Source of the DNA: Defluviitalea raffinosedens
GTDB lineage: Bacteria; Bacillota; Clostridia; Lachnospirales; Defluviitaleaceae
Assembly: GCF_016908775.1 (NCBI RefSeq)
Contig: NZ_JAFBEP010000002.1
Location: 208,272 to 272,271 of the forward strand
DNA length: 64,000 nucleotides
Direction of reading: 5' to 3'
A model generated the notes under the pieces. That model saw only the letters and a list, made by a program, of their open reading frames with translations. It had not been told where the DNA came from and ran no database searches. Within the stretch, counting starts at the first letter, position 1, and every line of letters begins with the position of its first letter. Both the position numbers and the translations under genes were made by a program. Shown piece after piece: positions 22,849 to 31,818 of this stretch.

Positions 22849-23232
22849 CTATCCTATAACATAACTGTTTATAAGATCATACACCTTAAGAAGAAGATTA
22901 TCCATATTTTTGCCTTTGAAAAATTTAAGCTCTATACTGATTCCACCGGACAGTACCAGCTTTATTTCTGAATCCAAGTCAAATGTTCCTGCCGTTTCAA
23001 CCGCATAAGTAACGATATTTTTATAAGGTATTGAATAATATTCTATTTTCTTTCCAGTGATTCCTTGTTTATCAGCAATTAAAATACGTTTGTCAGTAAA
23101 CACTGCAACATCTCTTACAGTTTTTACTGCAAAATGCACTACTTCATTTTTGGAGATGAATGGCTCAAGGCTTGGAGAAAGAGGTACTTCTTCGTAAAAA
23201 TTAAAGACTTTGTTTAAGCTTACATCCGCCAC
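22849..23232 (-). CDS. Bacterial PH-domain protein
   Basis: 127 residues, no signal or membrane segment. The pattern VHFAVKTVRDVAVFTDKRILIADKQG, split here as FAVKTVRDVAVFTDKRIL and GKKIEYYSIPYKNIVTY, is characteristic of the bacterial PH domain family (PF08000-type, YvbH/YozO-like). It is predicted cytosolic. Function unknown. It lies 44 bp after the nitroreductase gene on the same strand and may be cotranscribed. Confidence 0.8.
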   Translation of the reverse strand: MADVSLNKVFNFYEEVPLSPSLEPFISKNEVVHFAVKTVRDVAVFTDKRILIADKQGITGKKIEYYSIPYKNIVTYAVETAGTFDLDSEIKLVLSGGISIELKFFKGKNMDNLLLKVYDLINSYVIG

Positions 23233-23276
23233 ATTATAACCTCCTATACATTATATTAAAATTTAACTGTTCACTA

Positions 23277-23786
23277 CTATTCTTCCCAGCTTACAATGTC
23301 TTCAATACTTTTTCTTTTTTTCTCCGGCTTGCTGTCTTCTTTTGGATATCCCATGGGTAAAAGGGCAACTACTTCTAAGTGGTCTGGTAGTCCTAATATT
23401 TCATGGCACTTTTGCGCATCAAAAGCACATACCCAACAGGTACCAAGTCCTAAATCAGCGGCAGCTAAAGTCATATGGTCAACCGCTATAGCAACATCTA
23501 TATCACAATGGTCTTTACCATCTTTTCTTTTCCATGATTGAGAATGATCCCCACAAGCAACAATTACAACCGGTGCACTTTGAAACCATGGACGTGGATA
23601 AGTTTCTGCTACTTTACTTCTTAACTGCTGATCTGTAATCACAATAAAATGCCAGGGTTGATAATTTACCGCAGAAGGAGCAACTCTCGCAGCTTCCAAT
23701 ACTTGAAGAATTTTTTCTTTTTCTACCTCTTGTTCTTTGAAATTTCTAACAGAATATCTTTCCTTTGCAAGATCCAAAAAACTCAT
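23277..23786 (-). CDS. Nitroreductase family protein
   Basis: 169 residues. The flavin-binding pattern is clear: RYSVRNFKEQEV near the N-terminus, ARVAPSAVNYQPWHFIVI, then AVDHMTLAAADLGLGTCWV and ALLPMGYPKED near the C-terminus. These small nitroreductases use FMN and NAD(P)H to reduce nitroaromatics or quinones; the physiological substrate is unknown. Starts behind AGGAGG. Confidence 0.92.
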   Translation of the reverse strand: MSFLDLAKERYSVRNFKEQEVEKEKILQVLEAARVAPSAVNYQPWHFIVITDQQLRSKVAETYPRPWFQSAPVVIVACGDHSQSWKRKDGKDHCDIDVAIAVDHMTLAAADLGLGTCWVCAFDAQKCHEILGLPDHLEVVALLPMGYPKEDSKPEKKRKSIEDIVSWEE

Positions 23787-23820
23787 TGCTCATTCCTCCT
23801 TATACATTTAATAAATCAAT

Positions 23821-24825
23821 TTAATATAAATATTTTTCTATAAGACTATAAAGTACGTCCAATTCAAAAGGCTTGGATATATAATCATCCATACCTGCTT
23901 CAATACATTTTTGTCTATCCTCATGAGATGCAAATGCCGTCATGGCAATAATAGGGATATGATCGTCTCGATCACGCTGTTCCCTAATCATTCTTGTTAC
24001 TTCAAATCCATCAAGTTCAGGCAATTGAATGTCCATCAGAATTAAATTAACCCGAGTATTCTTCAAAATACTTATTGCTTCTTTTCCATTGTAGGCAGGG
24101 ATATAATGATATCCTTTTCTTTTAATAATGCTTTCCATGATTTCTTGATTAATTATATTATCTTCAACGCCTAAAATTGTTTTAGCTGAGATACATTGAT
24201 TACTTGTTTCTGTTAATAAAATCTTATCTGACTCTAAATTTGATATCTCTGATATTTTATTAATGATTGGATTGAATTTATCTATGGATTTTTTAAGCAT
24301 ACTAACATATCTGCTTTGCTCATGGTCAAGAGGTGTTGTTTTAAAAAGCTCTATTATTCCTACTATGCCGCTGATCAGATTTCTTATTTCATGGCTCATA
24401 TGGGATAAAAACTGATAAGAATCAAACTTTCTTTCTTCCAAGATATCTTTATAGATTCCAACAGCTCCATTAAACATTCCATTGCGATCATAAACTGGAG
24501 ACAAGGAAACAAAGACATCCGTTTTCGTTCCATCTTTATGCAGACTTGCTGTTGTAAAATCTTTGATGATCTCTCCCGATCTTACCAAATCCATTTGATT
24601 ATAAAACTCAGAAAGTTGATCTTCCGCTATTAAAACTTCTATGCTCCTGCCAATAATCTCATTTGCTTTATACCCGAATCTTTTTTCAGCCCCTTTACTC
24701 CACAGAGAGATCTCACAATTCTTTGTCAGTCCAATAAAGTCCTCATCAAAAACATCTAAAGATGTAAAAAACATCATAGCTTCATTTATAGGAATATGGG
24801 AAATATTTTTCAAATTTTCATTCAT
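23821..24825 (-). CDS. Hybrid sensor protein (PAS-HisKA-REC) lacking the ATPase domain
   Basis: 334 residues. An N-terminal PAS domain (~25-130, ISLWSKGAEKRFGYKANEI) is followed by a HisKA-type helix with the H-box FLSHMSHEIRNLISG (His145). It then passes directly to a receiver domain (from ~215: LGVEDNIINQ, phosphoacceptor Asp265 in LILMDIQLPELDG, lysine in YISKPFELD). The ~150-residue HATPase_c domain that should sit between is missing; residues 150-215 are too short for it. It cannot autophosphorylate alone. Either it is a phosphorelay partner of another kinase or an internal deletion product. Monocistronic. Confidence 0.85.
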   Translation of the reverse strand: MNENLKNISHIPINEAMMFFTSLDVFDEDFIGLTKNCEISLWSKGAEKRFGYKANEIIGRSIEVLIAEDQLSEFYNQMDLVRSGEIIKDFTTASLHKDGTKTDVFVSLSPVYDRNGMFNGAVGIYKDILEERKFDSYQFLSHMSHEIRNLISGIVGIIELFKTTPLDHEQSRYVSMLKKSIDKFNPIINKISEISNLESDKILLTETSNQCISAKTILGVEDNIINQEIMESIIKRKGYHYIPAYNGKEAISILKNTRVNLILMDIQLPELDGFEVTRMIREQRDRDDHIPIIAMTAFASHEDRQKCIEAGMDDYISKPFELDVLYSLIEKYLY

Positions 24826-24892
24826 ATATATCCATCCTTCATTTTATCGTTTGTTGTGCTGTTATTGATCACTGTAATGAATGATCTTATAG

Positions 24893-25216
24893 TTAGATCT
24901 TTAAAAGTATGTTCATTGCTGCGTATTTTTCAAAATAAAAAATCTGGTTATGCCCGTATCCATGTTTATAGCCATTCATAATATCCTGTATTTTATAAAG
25001 AAGCCCTAGTTTTTCACATTCTTTCTTAAGTAAATTCCATAATTCCTGAGCTTTTGGAGAGGAACATTCATAAGCATTTCATACATGCTTATATACTTCT
25101 GTTTCATCATCGAAAAATACTCATAAAGCTTTTTTGATCATATTATGATTAGTTCCAAACCAGGAATTATTGGAAGAATATTCGGAAATCATGGTCTTCG
25201 CCTTCACAAATCCCAT
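24893..25216 (-). pseudogene. Remnant of a radical SAM protein with internal deletion
   Basis: A single frame of 107 codons with two in-frame TGA. From a start at 25216 (weak AGAAGG site) it reads MGFVKAKTMISEYSSNNSWFGTNHNM, the segment that normally precedes the CxxxCxxC cluster motif in SPL-like radical SAM proteins (known pattern YSxxNSWFGxDYNMNxYRGC). The cluster motif and core are missing. The 3' part (KAQELWNLLKKECEKLGLLY and HGYGHNQIFYF) matches the family's C-terminus. So a large internal deletion plus point stops. Family recognition is from memory and should be checked. Confidence 0.65.
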
Positions 25217-25404
25217 ATAGGATAAACCTTCTTTTCAACAAGTTTCGTATGATTTGATATGTAATTGGGGACTATGGACTAAAAGATTGCTCAAATGAGA
25301 TTACTTTTTATTATACATTATACGAATATAATATCAAATTAAATTTAAATAACATACGTAGAAATCGCTATTTCTTTTTCTCCTATTGCGTTTTTATTAA
25401 AAAA

Positions 25405-25441
25405 TAAAAAATGCGAGCTTCTGCTCACTGCTGAAACTCGC
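25405..25441 (-). terminator. Terminator of the NagZ-like gene
   Basis: GCGAG / CTCGC stem, extended by TTC/GAA, followed by TTTTTTATTTTTTA on the minus strand. It overlaps the stop codon. Confidence 0.8.
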
Positions 25442-26762
25442 TTAAGTCAATATTACTGATGATTCCTTTTTGGAATTTTAACTTCAAAATTTTTTTAACG
25501 CTTTCATTAATCCGTTCTTCTGAAAACTCTCCTCTTTGCACTGCATTCATTAAGGCCTCAACAGATCCTTGTAAACTTGAAGGACATAATAATATATCTG
25601 CTCCGGCTTTCACTGCATAAACAGCTGCAGTGGAGGAATCATAATGATCCGCTATCGCCTGCATATTGAGAGCATCGGTGATAACAATGCCTTCAAAATT
25701 CAGCTCGTTCTTCAGAATATCTGTAACGATTTTATAGGAAAAGGTGGCAGGAACATCCTCTATATCCGGCACGATAAGATGTCCAATCATAACCATATCT
25801 GCTCCTGCATCAATACCTGCTTTGAACGGCAAAAACTCTTCTTTACGAAGCTGATCAAGAGATTTCGTTACATAAGCCGCACCATAATGGGAATCCACCT
25901 TTGTATCTCCATGCCCGGGAAAATGCTTTAAGGAGCAAATGATGTCTTGATCTCTAAACCCCTGTACTGCGGCCGATATCAACTCCGCAGCCTGTTCAAA
26001 GTTATCACTATAAGCACGATCACCTATGACTGTATTCTCGGGATTGGACCATACATCTGCCACTGGAGCGAAGGCTGTATTAAATCCATATTTTTTGATT
26101 GAACCGGCAATCAATACAGCATTCTCATAGGCCTTCTTCTTCCCCATATTTTTATACGTTAACATAGCATCTAAAGAATAGGGATGAAGTGTTTCCATGA
26201 CTCTGGCAACCCGCCCGCCTTCTTCATCACTGGCGACAAATAGAGGAATATTAGCATAAGACTGTATCCCTTGGATCATGCTGATGACTTGCTCTTCACT
26301 GCTTAGGTTTCCCTTTTGGAAAAGCACTCCTCCGACAGGATATTCTGTTAATGCGTTTTTGACAATATCTCCTGCTGCCGTTGTATTACTCACTCCAGTC
26401 AAAGAATCTAGAAAAACTATAGACATTTGACATACTTTTTGATGCAAGTCCATTTGATTCAGGATTTCATTTACCAGAATGTCTTCACTTTCATTTTCTT
26501 CACCAGCGTCCTCATCCGTAGATTCGCCGCTGTTTTCCTTGGCTGTTTCATTTTCCTGAGGTAATTTACTGTCATCCCTATCACTATTATTCATTTCATC
26601 ATCTGTTTGTTCAGAAACTTGATCCATATTCTGGTCGTGTCCCACTCTTTCATCAAAAAAGTTTAATTTTACTACTATTATAACGCTTAAGAGAAAAGCT
26701 ATAATGATCAAACCATTAACAGTAACTCGCTTCCATGTTGCCGTTTTTTCATTTCTTTTCAT
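25425..26762 (-). CDS. Glycoside hydrolase family 3, beta-N-acetylhexosaminidase-like
   Basis: Start chosen at the ATG at 26760-26762 behind AGGAAAG, giving 445 residues; an upstream in-frame start has no ribosome site. A membrane helix (VNGLIIIAFLLSVIIVVKL) is followed by an acidic linker rich in Glu, Asp, Asn and Ser, then the GH3 barrel. Family motifs are FVASDEEGGRVARV, LKHFPGHGDTKVDSHYG (general acid His/Asp dyad of NagZ) and GIVITDALNMQAI. It is probably surface-exposed and cleaves N-acetylglucosamine from muropeptides or chitin-like chains. nagZ is a fair name for the fold but the export differs from the cytosolic enzyme of Gram-negatives. Confidence 0.93.
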   Translation of the reverse strand: MKRNEKTATWKRVTVNGLIIIAFLLSVIIVVKLNFFDERVGHDQNMDQVSEQTDDEMNNSDRDDSKLPQENETAKENSGESTDEDAGEENESEDILVNEILNQMDLHQKVCQMSIVFLDSLTGVSNTTAAGDIVKNALTEYPVGGVLFQKGNLSSEEQVISMIQGIQSYANIPLFVASDEEGGRVARVMETLHPYSLDAMLTYKNMGKKKAYENAVLIAGSIKKYGFNTAFAPVADVWSNPENTVIGDRAYSDNFEQAAELISAAVQGFRDQDIICSLKHFPGHGDTKVDSHYGAAYVTKSLDQLRKEEFLPFKAGIDAGADMVMIGHLIVPDIEDVPATFSYKIVTDILKNELNFEGIVITDALNMQAIADHYDSSTAAVYAVKAGADILLCPSSLQGSVEALMNAVQRGEFSEERINESVKKILKLKFQKGIISNIDLSEFQQ

Positions 26763-26891
26763 CTTATTGCTTTCCTTTACATATAAAATTTTGAAAACAT
26801 TAAGATCTATTCCTTTGATTATTTTAACCCCAAAACTCTGATATTCCCTTCTTAATTTTTTCAATATATCTCAAATTTATACTATTTAATA

Positions 26892-27623
26892 TTATTGCTG
26901 TTTATAATCAATTCCTGCTTTAGCTGCCTGACTCATCTGATATTTTCTTTCGATGTAATAGATGCGATTCCCTTTACGAAAATGGGCTCCTGTTTGCTTG
27001 AAATGAAAAGGTACACCAAACTCCATACATTGAGCTCTGGTAGAGAGTATCCAATCGTAATCGCATACCCTTGCGTCTTTACCAGATTCACCGCCACAGA
27101 TCACATTTTCTATTTTGCTATGATATTTGGCCAAATATTTTCTGATGTCAATAGCCTCCAGCATTGGCTCATGAATAATGGACTGATGTTTAACAGGTAA
27201 TTCCAAAAAAACAGGCAACCTTTGATCCGTCATTTCTTGGTTTTCACAGGTACAGCAAATGTGAACATTTTCATAGCCCTCTCCCCAGTCGGAGGGCAAA
27301 TTTTTATAAAAACGGTCAGGTCTTTTGGTTACAATGAAAAAATTAAGATCTGAACGCAGTTTAATATACCGCCAGGCATCTGTACGCCACTCATCTGCTA
27401 TTGGATGAAAAAAATCAGATGTAAAACAAGTGTATACGAACTCCCCATCAGCTTTAAGTTTATATTCGCCCTTGCGGTTTTTCTGAACAGGAAGATCGAA
27501 TGATGAAGTCTTTTGAACTACTGAAGCATCTTTATCAAACTCTGCATCCCGCCTGTATACATAACAATGCGCACATCCCGGGCTAATTTTCGTACATCCA
27601 TGCCATGGATTCCAGGTAGGCAT
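26892..27623 (-). CDS. DUF5131 (phage Gp37/Gp68-like) protein
   Basis: 243 residues starting MPTWNPWHGCTKISPGCAHCY, which carries the CxxxxPGCxxC cysteine motif of this family; further motifs are CFTSDFFHP, FIVTKRPDRFY and GGESG. The family is related to radical SAM folds and occurs in phages and bacteria; its function is not established. It starts behind AAGGAGGAG. An 18-bp tandem duplication lies just upstream of that site. Confidence 0.85.
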   Translation of the reverse strand: MPTWNPWHGCTKISPGCAHCYVYRRDAEFDKDASVVQKTSSFDLPVQKNRKGEYKLKADGEFVYTCFTSDFFHPIADEWRTDAWRYIKLRSDLNFFIVTKRPDRFYKNLPSDWGEGYENVHICCTCENQEMTDQRLPVFLELPVKHQSIIHEPMLEAIDIRKYLAKYHSKIENVICGGESGKDARVCDYDWILSTRAQCMEFGVPFHFKQTGAHFRKGNRIYYIERKYQMSQAAKAGIDYKQQ

Positions 27624-27641
27624 TTAAAACTCCTCCTTATA

Positions 27642-27677
27642 TAAACTTAAACTTGAAATTAAACTTAAACTTGAAAT
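27642..27677. repeat. Tandem duplication of an 18-bp unit
   Basis: TAAACTTAAACTTGAAAT occurs twice in direct tandem, between the DUF5131 start and the GTPase-nuclease gene. Confidence 0.9.
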
Positions 27678-27745
27678 TACAGTTTCAGTTCCATATGTTC
27701 ATAACGGGATGCCAGACCCTTGGAAGGTGCTTAACATAATTCTTC

Positions 27746-30412
27746 TTAATTATTAGGGTTTAAGGGCTTCTTAAAGGTTTCTATTTGTTCTTTGGCCTCC
27801 GAAGATATTGAATCCGCTAACCGATTATGATTCATAGATTGCGAAGTCAAATAGCTTTGTATATGATTTTTATTCGTATTTTCTATCTCATATTTTAATT
27901 CACTGGCAGATAACAAGCTGCTTCCGGTACCTCTTACGATCACTTGCTGCAAGCCGTCTGATGTGGCTACTATAATATGATATTTTTTACTGTGGTCATA
28001 AGAAAATTTTTCAATATACTGGTCTGCGGTCTGGGCTTCCTTTGTATATACGACATGAATATTATGATAATCAATCATTTCTTCTGTATGCCCTTTGACC
28101 CTATAGGCATCAAAAACAACAATAACTTCACATTTTTTAGTTGCTTTATAATTGCACATTATATCTAAAAGTTTGACTCTTGCACTGTCCATGTCGTCCT
28201 CAGCTAATTCTTTAAGTTCAGGCCAAGCATGAATAATGTTGTAACCGTCCACTAGAAGATACGTTCCTTGCTTTGACTCTTTAGGTTTAGGCTTGTCTTC
28301 AATTTTAGAACGCATTGCTTCATAATAACGTTCCACGGAGGATTTTGATTTTTTCCAGGTGGATTTCTTTCCTTGATTGGACACGGTTTGTCCTAAAATC
28401 TGATCAATTTCCTCTAAGCTAATCCATTCCCTGTCTGAAAAGGTTTGGCTTTGAACTTCTTCTTTGAAGTTTTCCTTTTTGGACTTAAGATAGCTTTCAA
28501 TATGCATATAATCTTTTACTTTATCCCAGCTGACATAAAAACCTGCCCCGTAGGAGCAAAAGATGGAGCCTGTAGGATTCTCTGTATCTGCTTCAGAATC
28601 ATAGCCTATTCGCTGTATAACTTCTTCTGCATTATGACAAAGCTCATAGCCCTTTAAGGTACAGTATAATCTTCCAAAGCCCTTCGTGTAAGACATCAAC
28701 TCTTTATGATAATTTCTCATGGTGACTACAGGAGCACTGCCTACCAAAGTGGTCATTTCACCATCAGTCTGGAGGATCTCGCTGGTTCCATACATCTTTT
28801 CAATATCCATCATGGCTCGTCCCACCATTTCTCTGGGAACTTCCATCTGAAAACTATAATAGGGTTCAAGCAATATGGAATTGGCTTCTTTTAATCCCTG
28901 ACGTACAGCGCGATAAGTAGCCTCTCTGAAATCTCCACCCTCTGTATGTTTATTATGGGCGCGACCGGATACCAGCGTTATTTTCATATCCGTAATTGCC
29001 GAACCAGTTAACACCCCTTTGTGAATCTTTTCTTCTAAATGGCTTAAAATAAGGCGCTGCCAGTTTCTTGCTAAAAGGTCTTCGCTGCAGTTTGTTGCAA
29101 ACTGAAGTCCACTGCCCCGTTCTCCGGGTTCCAGTAATAAATGAACCTCTGCATAGTGCCTTAGGGGTTCAAAATGCCCAACCCCTTCAACCGTATTGGT
29201 AATGGTTTCTTTATAAACTATATGACCGTCATCAAAGGTCACGTCCAAATTAAAGCGATCTTTAATAAGACTTTGAAGGATTTCGATCTGGACCTCTCCC
29301 ATAATTTGTGCCTGGATCTCTTGCAGCGTTTCATCCCATACAATATGCAGTTCCGGGTGTTCTTCTTCTATTTCTCTAAGTTTCGGCATAACTTCCCTTG
29401 GAGAATAACCATCGGGTAATTTGATCTGATAAGATAATACTGGTTCAAGAATCGGTTTGCTAAAATTTTGTTCAATCCCTAATCCTTCACCGGGTTTCGT
29501 TTGCGTAAGTCCTGTTACAGCACAAACTGTCCCGGCAGAGATTTCTCCTACTGCCTCAAAATTTTTGCCTGAATAAATACGAATTTGATTGATTTTTTCT
29601 TCCCATCCGTTTCCTGATAAAACGTCTCTTACTTTTAATTTCCCTCCAGTAAGCTTCATATGAGTTAGCCTATTGCCCTGCTCATCTCTCGTGATTTTAA
29701 AGATTCTGGCCCCAAATTCTTCCGGATAAGAAGGCCCTATGGTATACTGAATCAATTTTTCCATAAAATACTCTATACCTTCCAATTTCAATGCAGAGCC
29801 AAAAAAGCAAGGAAAGATCTTCCGCGCTTTAATTTCTTCTTTAATTTGTTCTTCAGTGACATGCCCGGTTTCTAAAAACTTTTCCAATAAACGCTCATCC
29901 GTCATGGCCACTTCTTCATAAAACTCATTCCCATTATCTTTCTCAAAAGATATACAGGCATCGCTTAACTGACTTTTAATAGATTTCATCAACTTCTCTT
30001 TATCCGTTCCTGGCTGATCCATTTTATTAATAAACAAGAACACCGGAATCTGATACATTTTTAAAAGGCGCCAGAGGGTCTTGGTGTGACTTTGGACCCC
30101 ATCGGCACCACTAATCACTAATATGGCATAATCCAAAACCTGAAGGGTGCGCTCCATTTCCATGGAAAAATCTACATGGCCCGGTGTGTCCAACAGGGTA
30201 ATTTGAGTGGAATGGATATCGAATACCGCTTGTTTGGAAAAAATGGTAATCCCCCTGGCTTTTTCAAGAGCCTCTGTATCTAAATAAGCATTTTGGTTGT
30301 CCACTCTTCCCATCTTTCCAATTTTACCGCTTAAATATAGCAGGCTTTCCGATAATGTTGTTTTCCCCGCATCTACATTGGCTAGTATGCCAATTACCAA
30401 TTTCTGTCTCAT
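27746..30412 (-). CDS. TetM/EF-G-like translational GTPase fused to a Rae1/YacP-type NYN nuclease domain
   Basis: Start chosen as ATG at 30410-30412, 10 nt after AAAGGA. Of 888 residues, ~1-650 resemble the ribosomal protection proteins TetM/TetO: G1 LANVDAGKTTLSES, G3 LLDTPGHVDFSMEME, G4 FINKMDQPG, and later EF-G domains (MGEVQIEILQSLIKDRF; PYYSFQMEVPREMVGRAM). Residues ~640-715 are a charged linker. From ~716 a NYN/PIN-like domain (TYLLVDGYNIIHAWPEL, VVFDAYRVKGH, YTKEAQTADQYIEKF, VATSDGLQQ) matches YacP/Rae1, an endonuclease that cuts mRNA in the ribosomal A site of Bacillus. A promoter sits 90 bp upstream. Function of the fusion is not known; ribosome rescue or protection is inferred. Confidence 0.9.
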   Translation of the reverse strand: MRQKLVIGILANVDAGKTTLSESLLYLSGKIGKMGRVDNQNAYLDTEALEKARGITIFSKQAVFDIHSTQITLLDTPGHVDFSMEMERTLQVLDYAILVISGADGVQSHTKTLWRLLKMYQIPVFLFINKMDQPGTDKEKLMKSIKSQLSDACISFEKDNGNEFYEEVAMTDERLLEKFLETGHVTEEQIKEEIKARKIFPCFFGSALKLEGIEYFMEKLIQYTIGPSYPEEFGARIFKITRDEQGNRLTHMKLTGGKLKVRDVLSGNGWEEKINQIRIYSGKNFEAVGEISAGTVCAVTGLTQTKPGEGLGIEQNFSKPILEPVLSYQIKLPDGYSPREVMPKLREIEEEHPELHIVWDETLQEIQAQIMGEVQIEILQSLIKDRFNLDVTFDDGHIVYKETITNTVEGVGHFEPLRHYAEVHLLLEPGERGSGLQFATNCSEDLLARNWQRLILSHLEEKIHKGVLTGSAITDMKITLVSGRAHNKHTEGGDFREATYRAVRQGLKEANSILLEPYYSFQMEVPREMVGRAMMDIEKMYGTSEILQTDGEMTTLVGSAPVVTMRNYHKELMSYTKGFGRLYCTLKGYELCHNAEEVIQRIGYDSEADTENPTGSIFCSYGAGFYVSWDKVKDYMHIESYLKSKKENFKEEVQSQTFSDREWISLEEIDQILGQTVSNQGKKSTWKKSKSSVERYYEAMRSKIEDKPKPKESKQGTYLLVDGYNIIHAWPELKELAEDDMDSARVKLLDIMCNYKATKKCEVIVVFDAYRVKGHTEEMIDYHNIHVVYTKEAQTADQYIEKFSYDHSKKYHIIVATSDGLQQVIVRGTGSSLLSASELKYEIENTNKNHIQSYLTSQSMNHNRLADSISSEAKEQIETFKKPLNPNN

Positions 30413-30505
30413 AGATTTCAAATCCTTTATTTCTAAATGTATTCATCATCTTATATTTATAAGTAAAGTTTTTAACCTTAAAATTTAATTTCATCCAGTA
30501 ATAGT

Positions 30506-30534
30506 ATGATACCAGTAAAATTATTATTTTTCAA
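30506..30534 (-). promoter_or_regulatory. Sigma-A promoter of the GTPase-nuclease gene
   Basis: TTGAAA (30529-30534), 17-bp spacer, TATCAT (30506-30511); the leader is about 90 nt. The rest of 30535-30777 is AT-rich with no hairpin I trust and no gene. Confidence 0.7.
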
Positions 30535-30777
30535 TTTTATTCATCTGGTATTTATTCTTTTGCATTAACAAATGCAGAGATTTTCTATCATATTTGAATG
30601 AATTATTTTAATAACTGCAAAAGAACAATCTAACTTAATTTCATTTAATTTTCAATAATCCTTCTAATCATCTCTGATCACTTTTACACTGTATTGTACA
30701 GCAAAAGCCTGTGCTATGGTGTTAGATAGCAAATCTAAATACAGACTTTTTTAATCTTAAACATTTAATTCCATCTG

Positions 30778-31158
30778 CTATGCTTCTAACGGCTTCCATG
30801 GCATCTCTTTTACTTTCTCTTTTCCCTCTACAGATAGACGCCAGACATATACATAGGCCTTGATAACTTCTTTCGTATTTTCCAAATATATTTTTTCTAT
30901 AACTCTGTTATACAGTACCCCTTCATCTTCCAATTCATCCAAGTTAGCCAGTACTTCTCCATCTACGCTGTACACTTCTCCCAATATCTTTTCTTCTTGC
31001 TTTGGCAGGATGCCTGGATAATCTTCAATATGATACATCTCATAATCATTAAGGATTCCTTTTCCTAAATATCGAACATTTTCATTATTGCTTAAATAAT
31101 GATGATTACAATATCCCTGCATAAGCGTTCCATAGACAAATACATTGCATTTTTTCAT
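30778..31158 (-). CDS. Gamma-glutamylcyclotransferase-like protein
   Basis: 126 residues, the size of the GGCT-like (AIG2/YtfP) fold. It has the N-terminal FVYGTLMQGYCNHHYL substrate loop, GEVYSVDGEVLANLDELE with the catalytic acidic residue, and VYVWRLSVEG near the end. Such enzymes release 5-oxoproline from gamma-glutamyl amines; the substrate is unknown here. Starts behind AAGGAGT. No operon partner is obvious. Confidence 0.85.
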   Translation of the reverse strand: MKKCNVFVYGTLMQGYCNHHYLSNNENVRYLGKGILNDYEMYHIEDYPGILPKQEEKILGEVYSVDGEVLANLDELEDEGVLYNRVIEKIYLENTKEVIKAYVYVWRLSVEGKEKVKEMPWKPLEA

Positions 31159-31370
31159 ATCTTAACTCCTTTAGCACAGAATCCTTTTCTAATGCCTCTA
31201 AATTCAGTAATCAATTCTTTTCTTATATCCATTTTATCATCATGATATATAAAACAACCCAAAAACTATATTTATATCCTCAAATATTAATGAGAGGTGT
31301 AATTTTTTGTCGAATTTTTGTAACATGTCCGAATACTGTTCATATACTAATAACAAAGGAGGTGAAAAAG

Positions 31371-31688
31371 ATGAGAATAAAAAATGCAAATAATGTAGCA
31401 GGAGCAGGAAGAAACAGATGCAATGGTAATGGGAATGGCAATAACAGCGCTGTACTGCCGGCAAATATTAAAGACGTATTGAGATTCCTCAATGAAGACG
31501 ATGTAAAAATCGTATTAAAATCTGGAAAATGTGAAGAAGTCGAAGTACTTGGTGTAAACGGAAACTTACTGGCAGCAGAATATGAAGATGACATCAAATT
31601 CGTTGACATCGATTGCATCTGTGAAGTCATTGCTGATCCTGAAGATGTCATCGAAGGATTATTCAAACAACATCGTTGTAACTGTTAA
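31371..31688 (+). CDS. Small protein with Asn/Gly-rich N-terminus and possible Sm-like fold, unknown function
   Basis: The start at 31371 follows AAAGGAGGTG perfectly, which gives 105 residues; a longer frame upstream is unsupported. The N-terminus is basic and Asn/Gly-rich (GRNRCNGNGNGNN). The core (LNEDDVKIVLKSGKCEEVEVL, then LLAAEYEDDIKFVDIDCICEV) is a run of short strands that recalls an Sm-like or spore-coat small barrel (pattern inference). It ends QHRCNC. Clostridial spore coat or exosporium proteins often have such Cys-rich ends, but there is no direct evidence. Followed by its own terminator. Confidence 0.75.
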   Translation: MRIKNANNVAGAGRNRCNGNGNGNNSAVLPANIKDVLRFLNEDDVKIVLKSGKCEEVEVLGVNGNLLAAEYEDDIKFVDIDCICEVIADPEDVIEGLFKQHRCNC

Positions 31689-31700
31689 TCTTTGTCCATC

Positions 31701-31733
31701 ATAAAGGACGGTTCTTTAAAAACCGTCCTTTAT
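31701..31733 (+). terminator. Terminator of the small Asn/Gly-rich protein gene
   Basis: ATAAAGGACGGTT / AACCGTCCTTTAT stem of 13 bp with a short loop. Confidence 0.85.
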
Positions 31734-31818
31734 GCTTTAAAATTGAATTTTATTGCCTATATCTGTGCAATTTGTTATGTGCAGGCAGTAAAAATACTCC
31801 TAAATATGAACATAAAAA

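Noticed and set aside
26892..27623. Prophage, suggested by the DUF5131 (phage Gp37/Gp68-like) gene
   Set aside because: No other phage gene, integrase or attachment site is nearby; the family also occurs on bacterial chromosomes.
27746..30412. Calling the gene a tetracycline resistance determinant (tetM)
   Set aside because: The GTPase part resembles ribosomal protection proteins, but divergence and the fused nuclease-like domain make a resistance claim unsupported from sequence alone.
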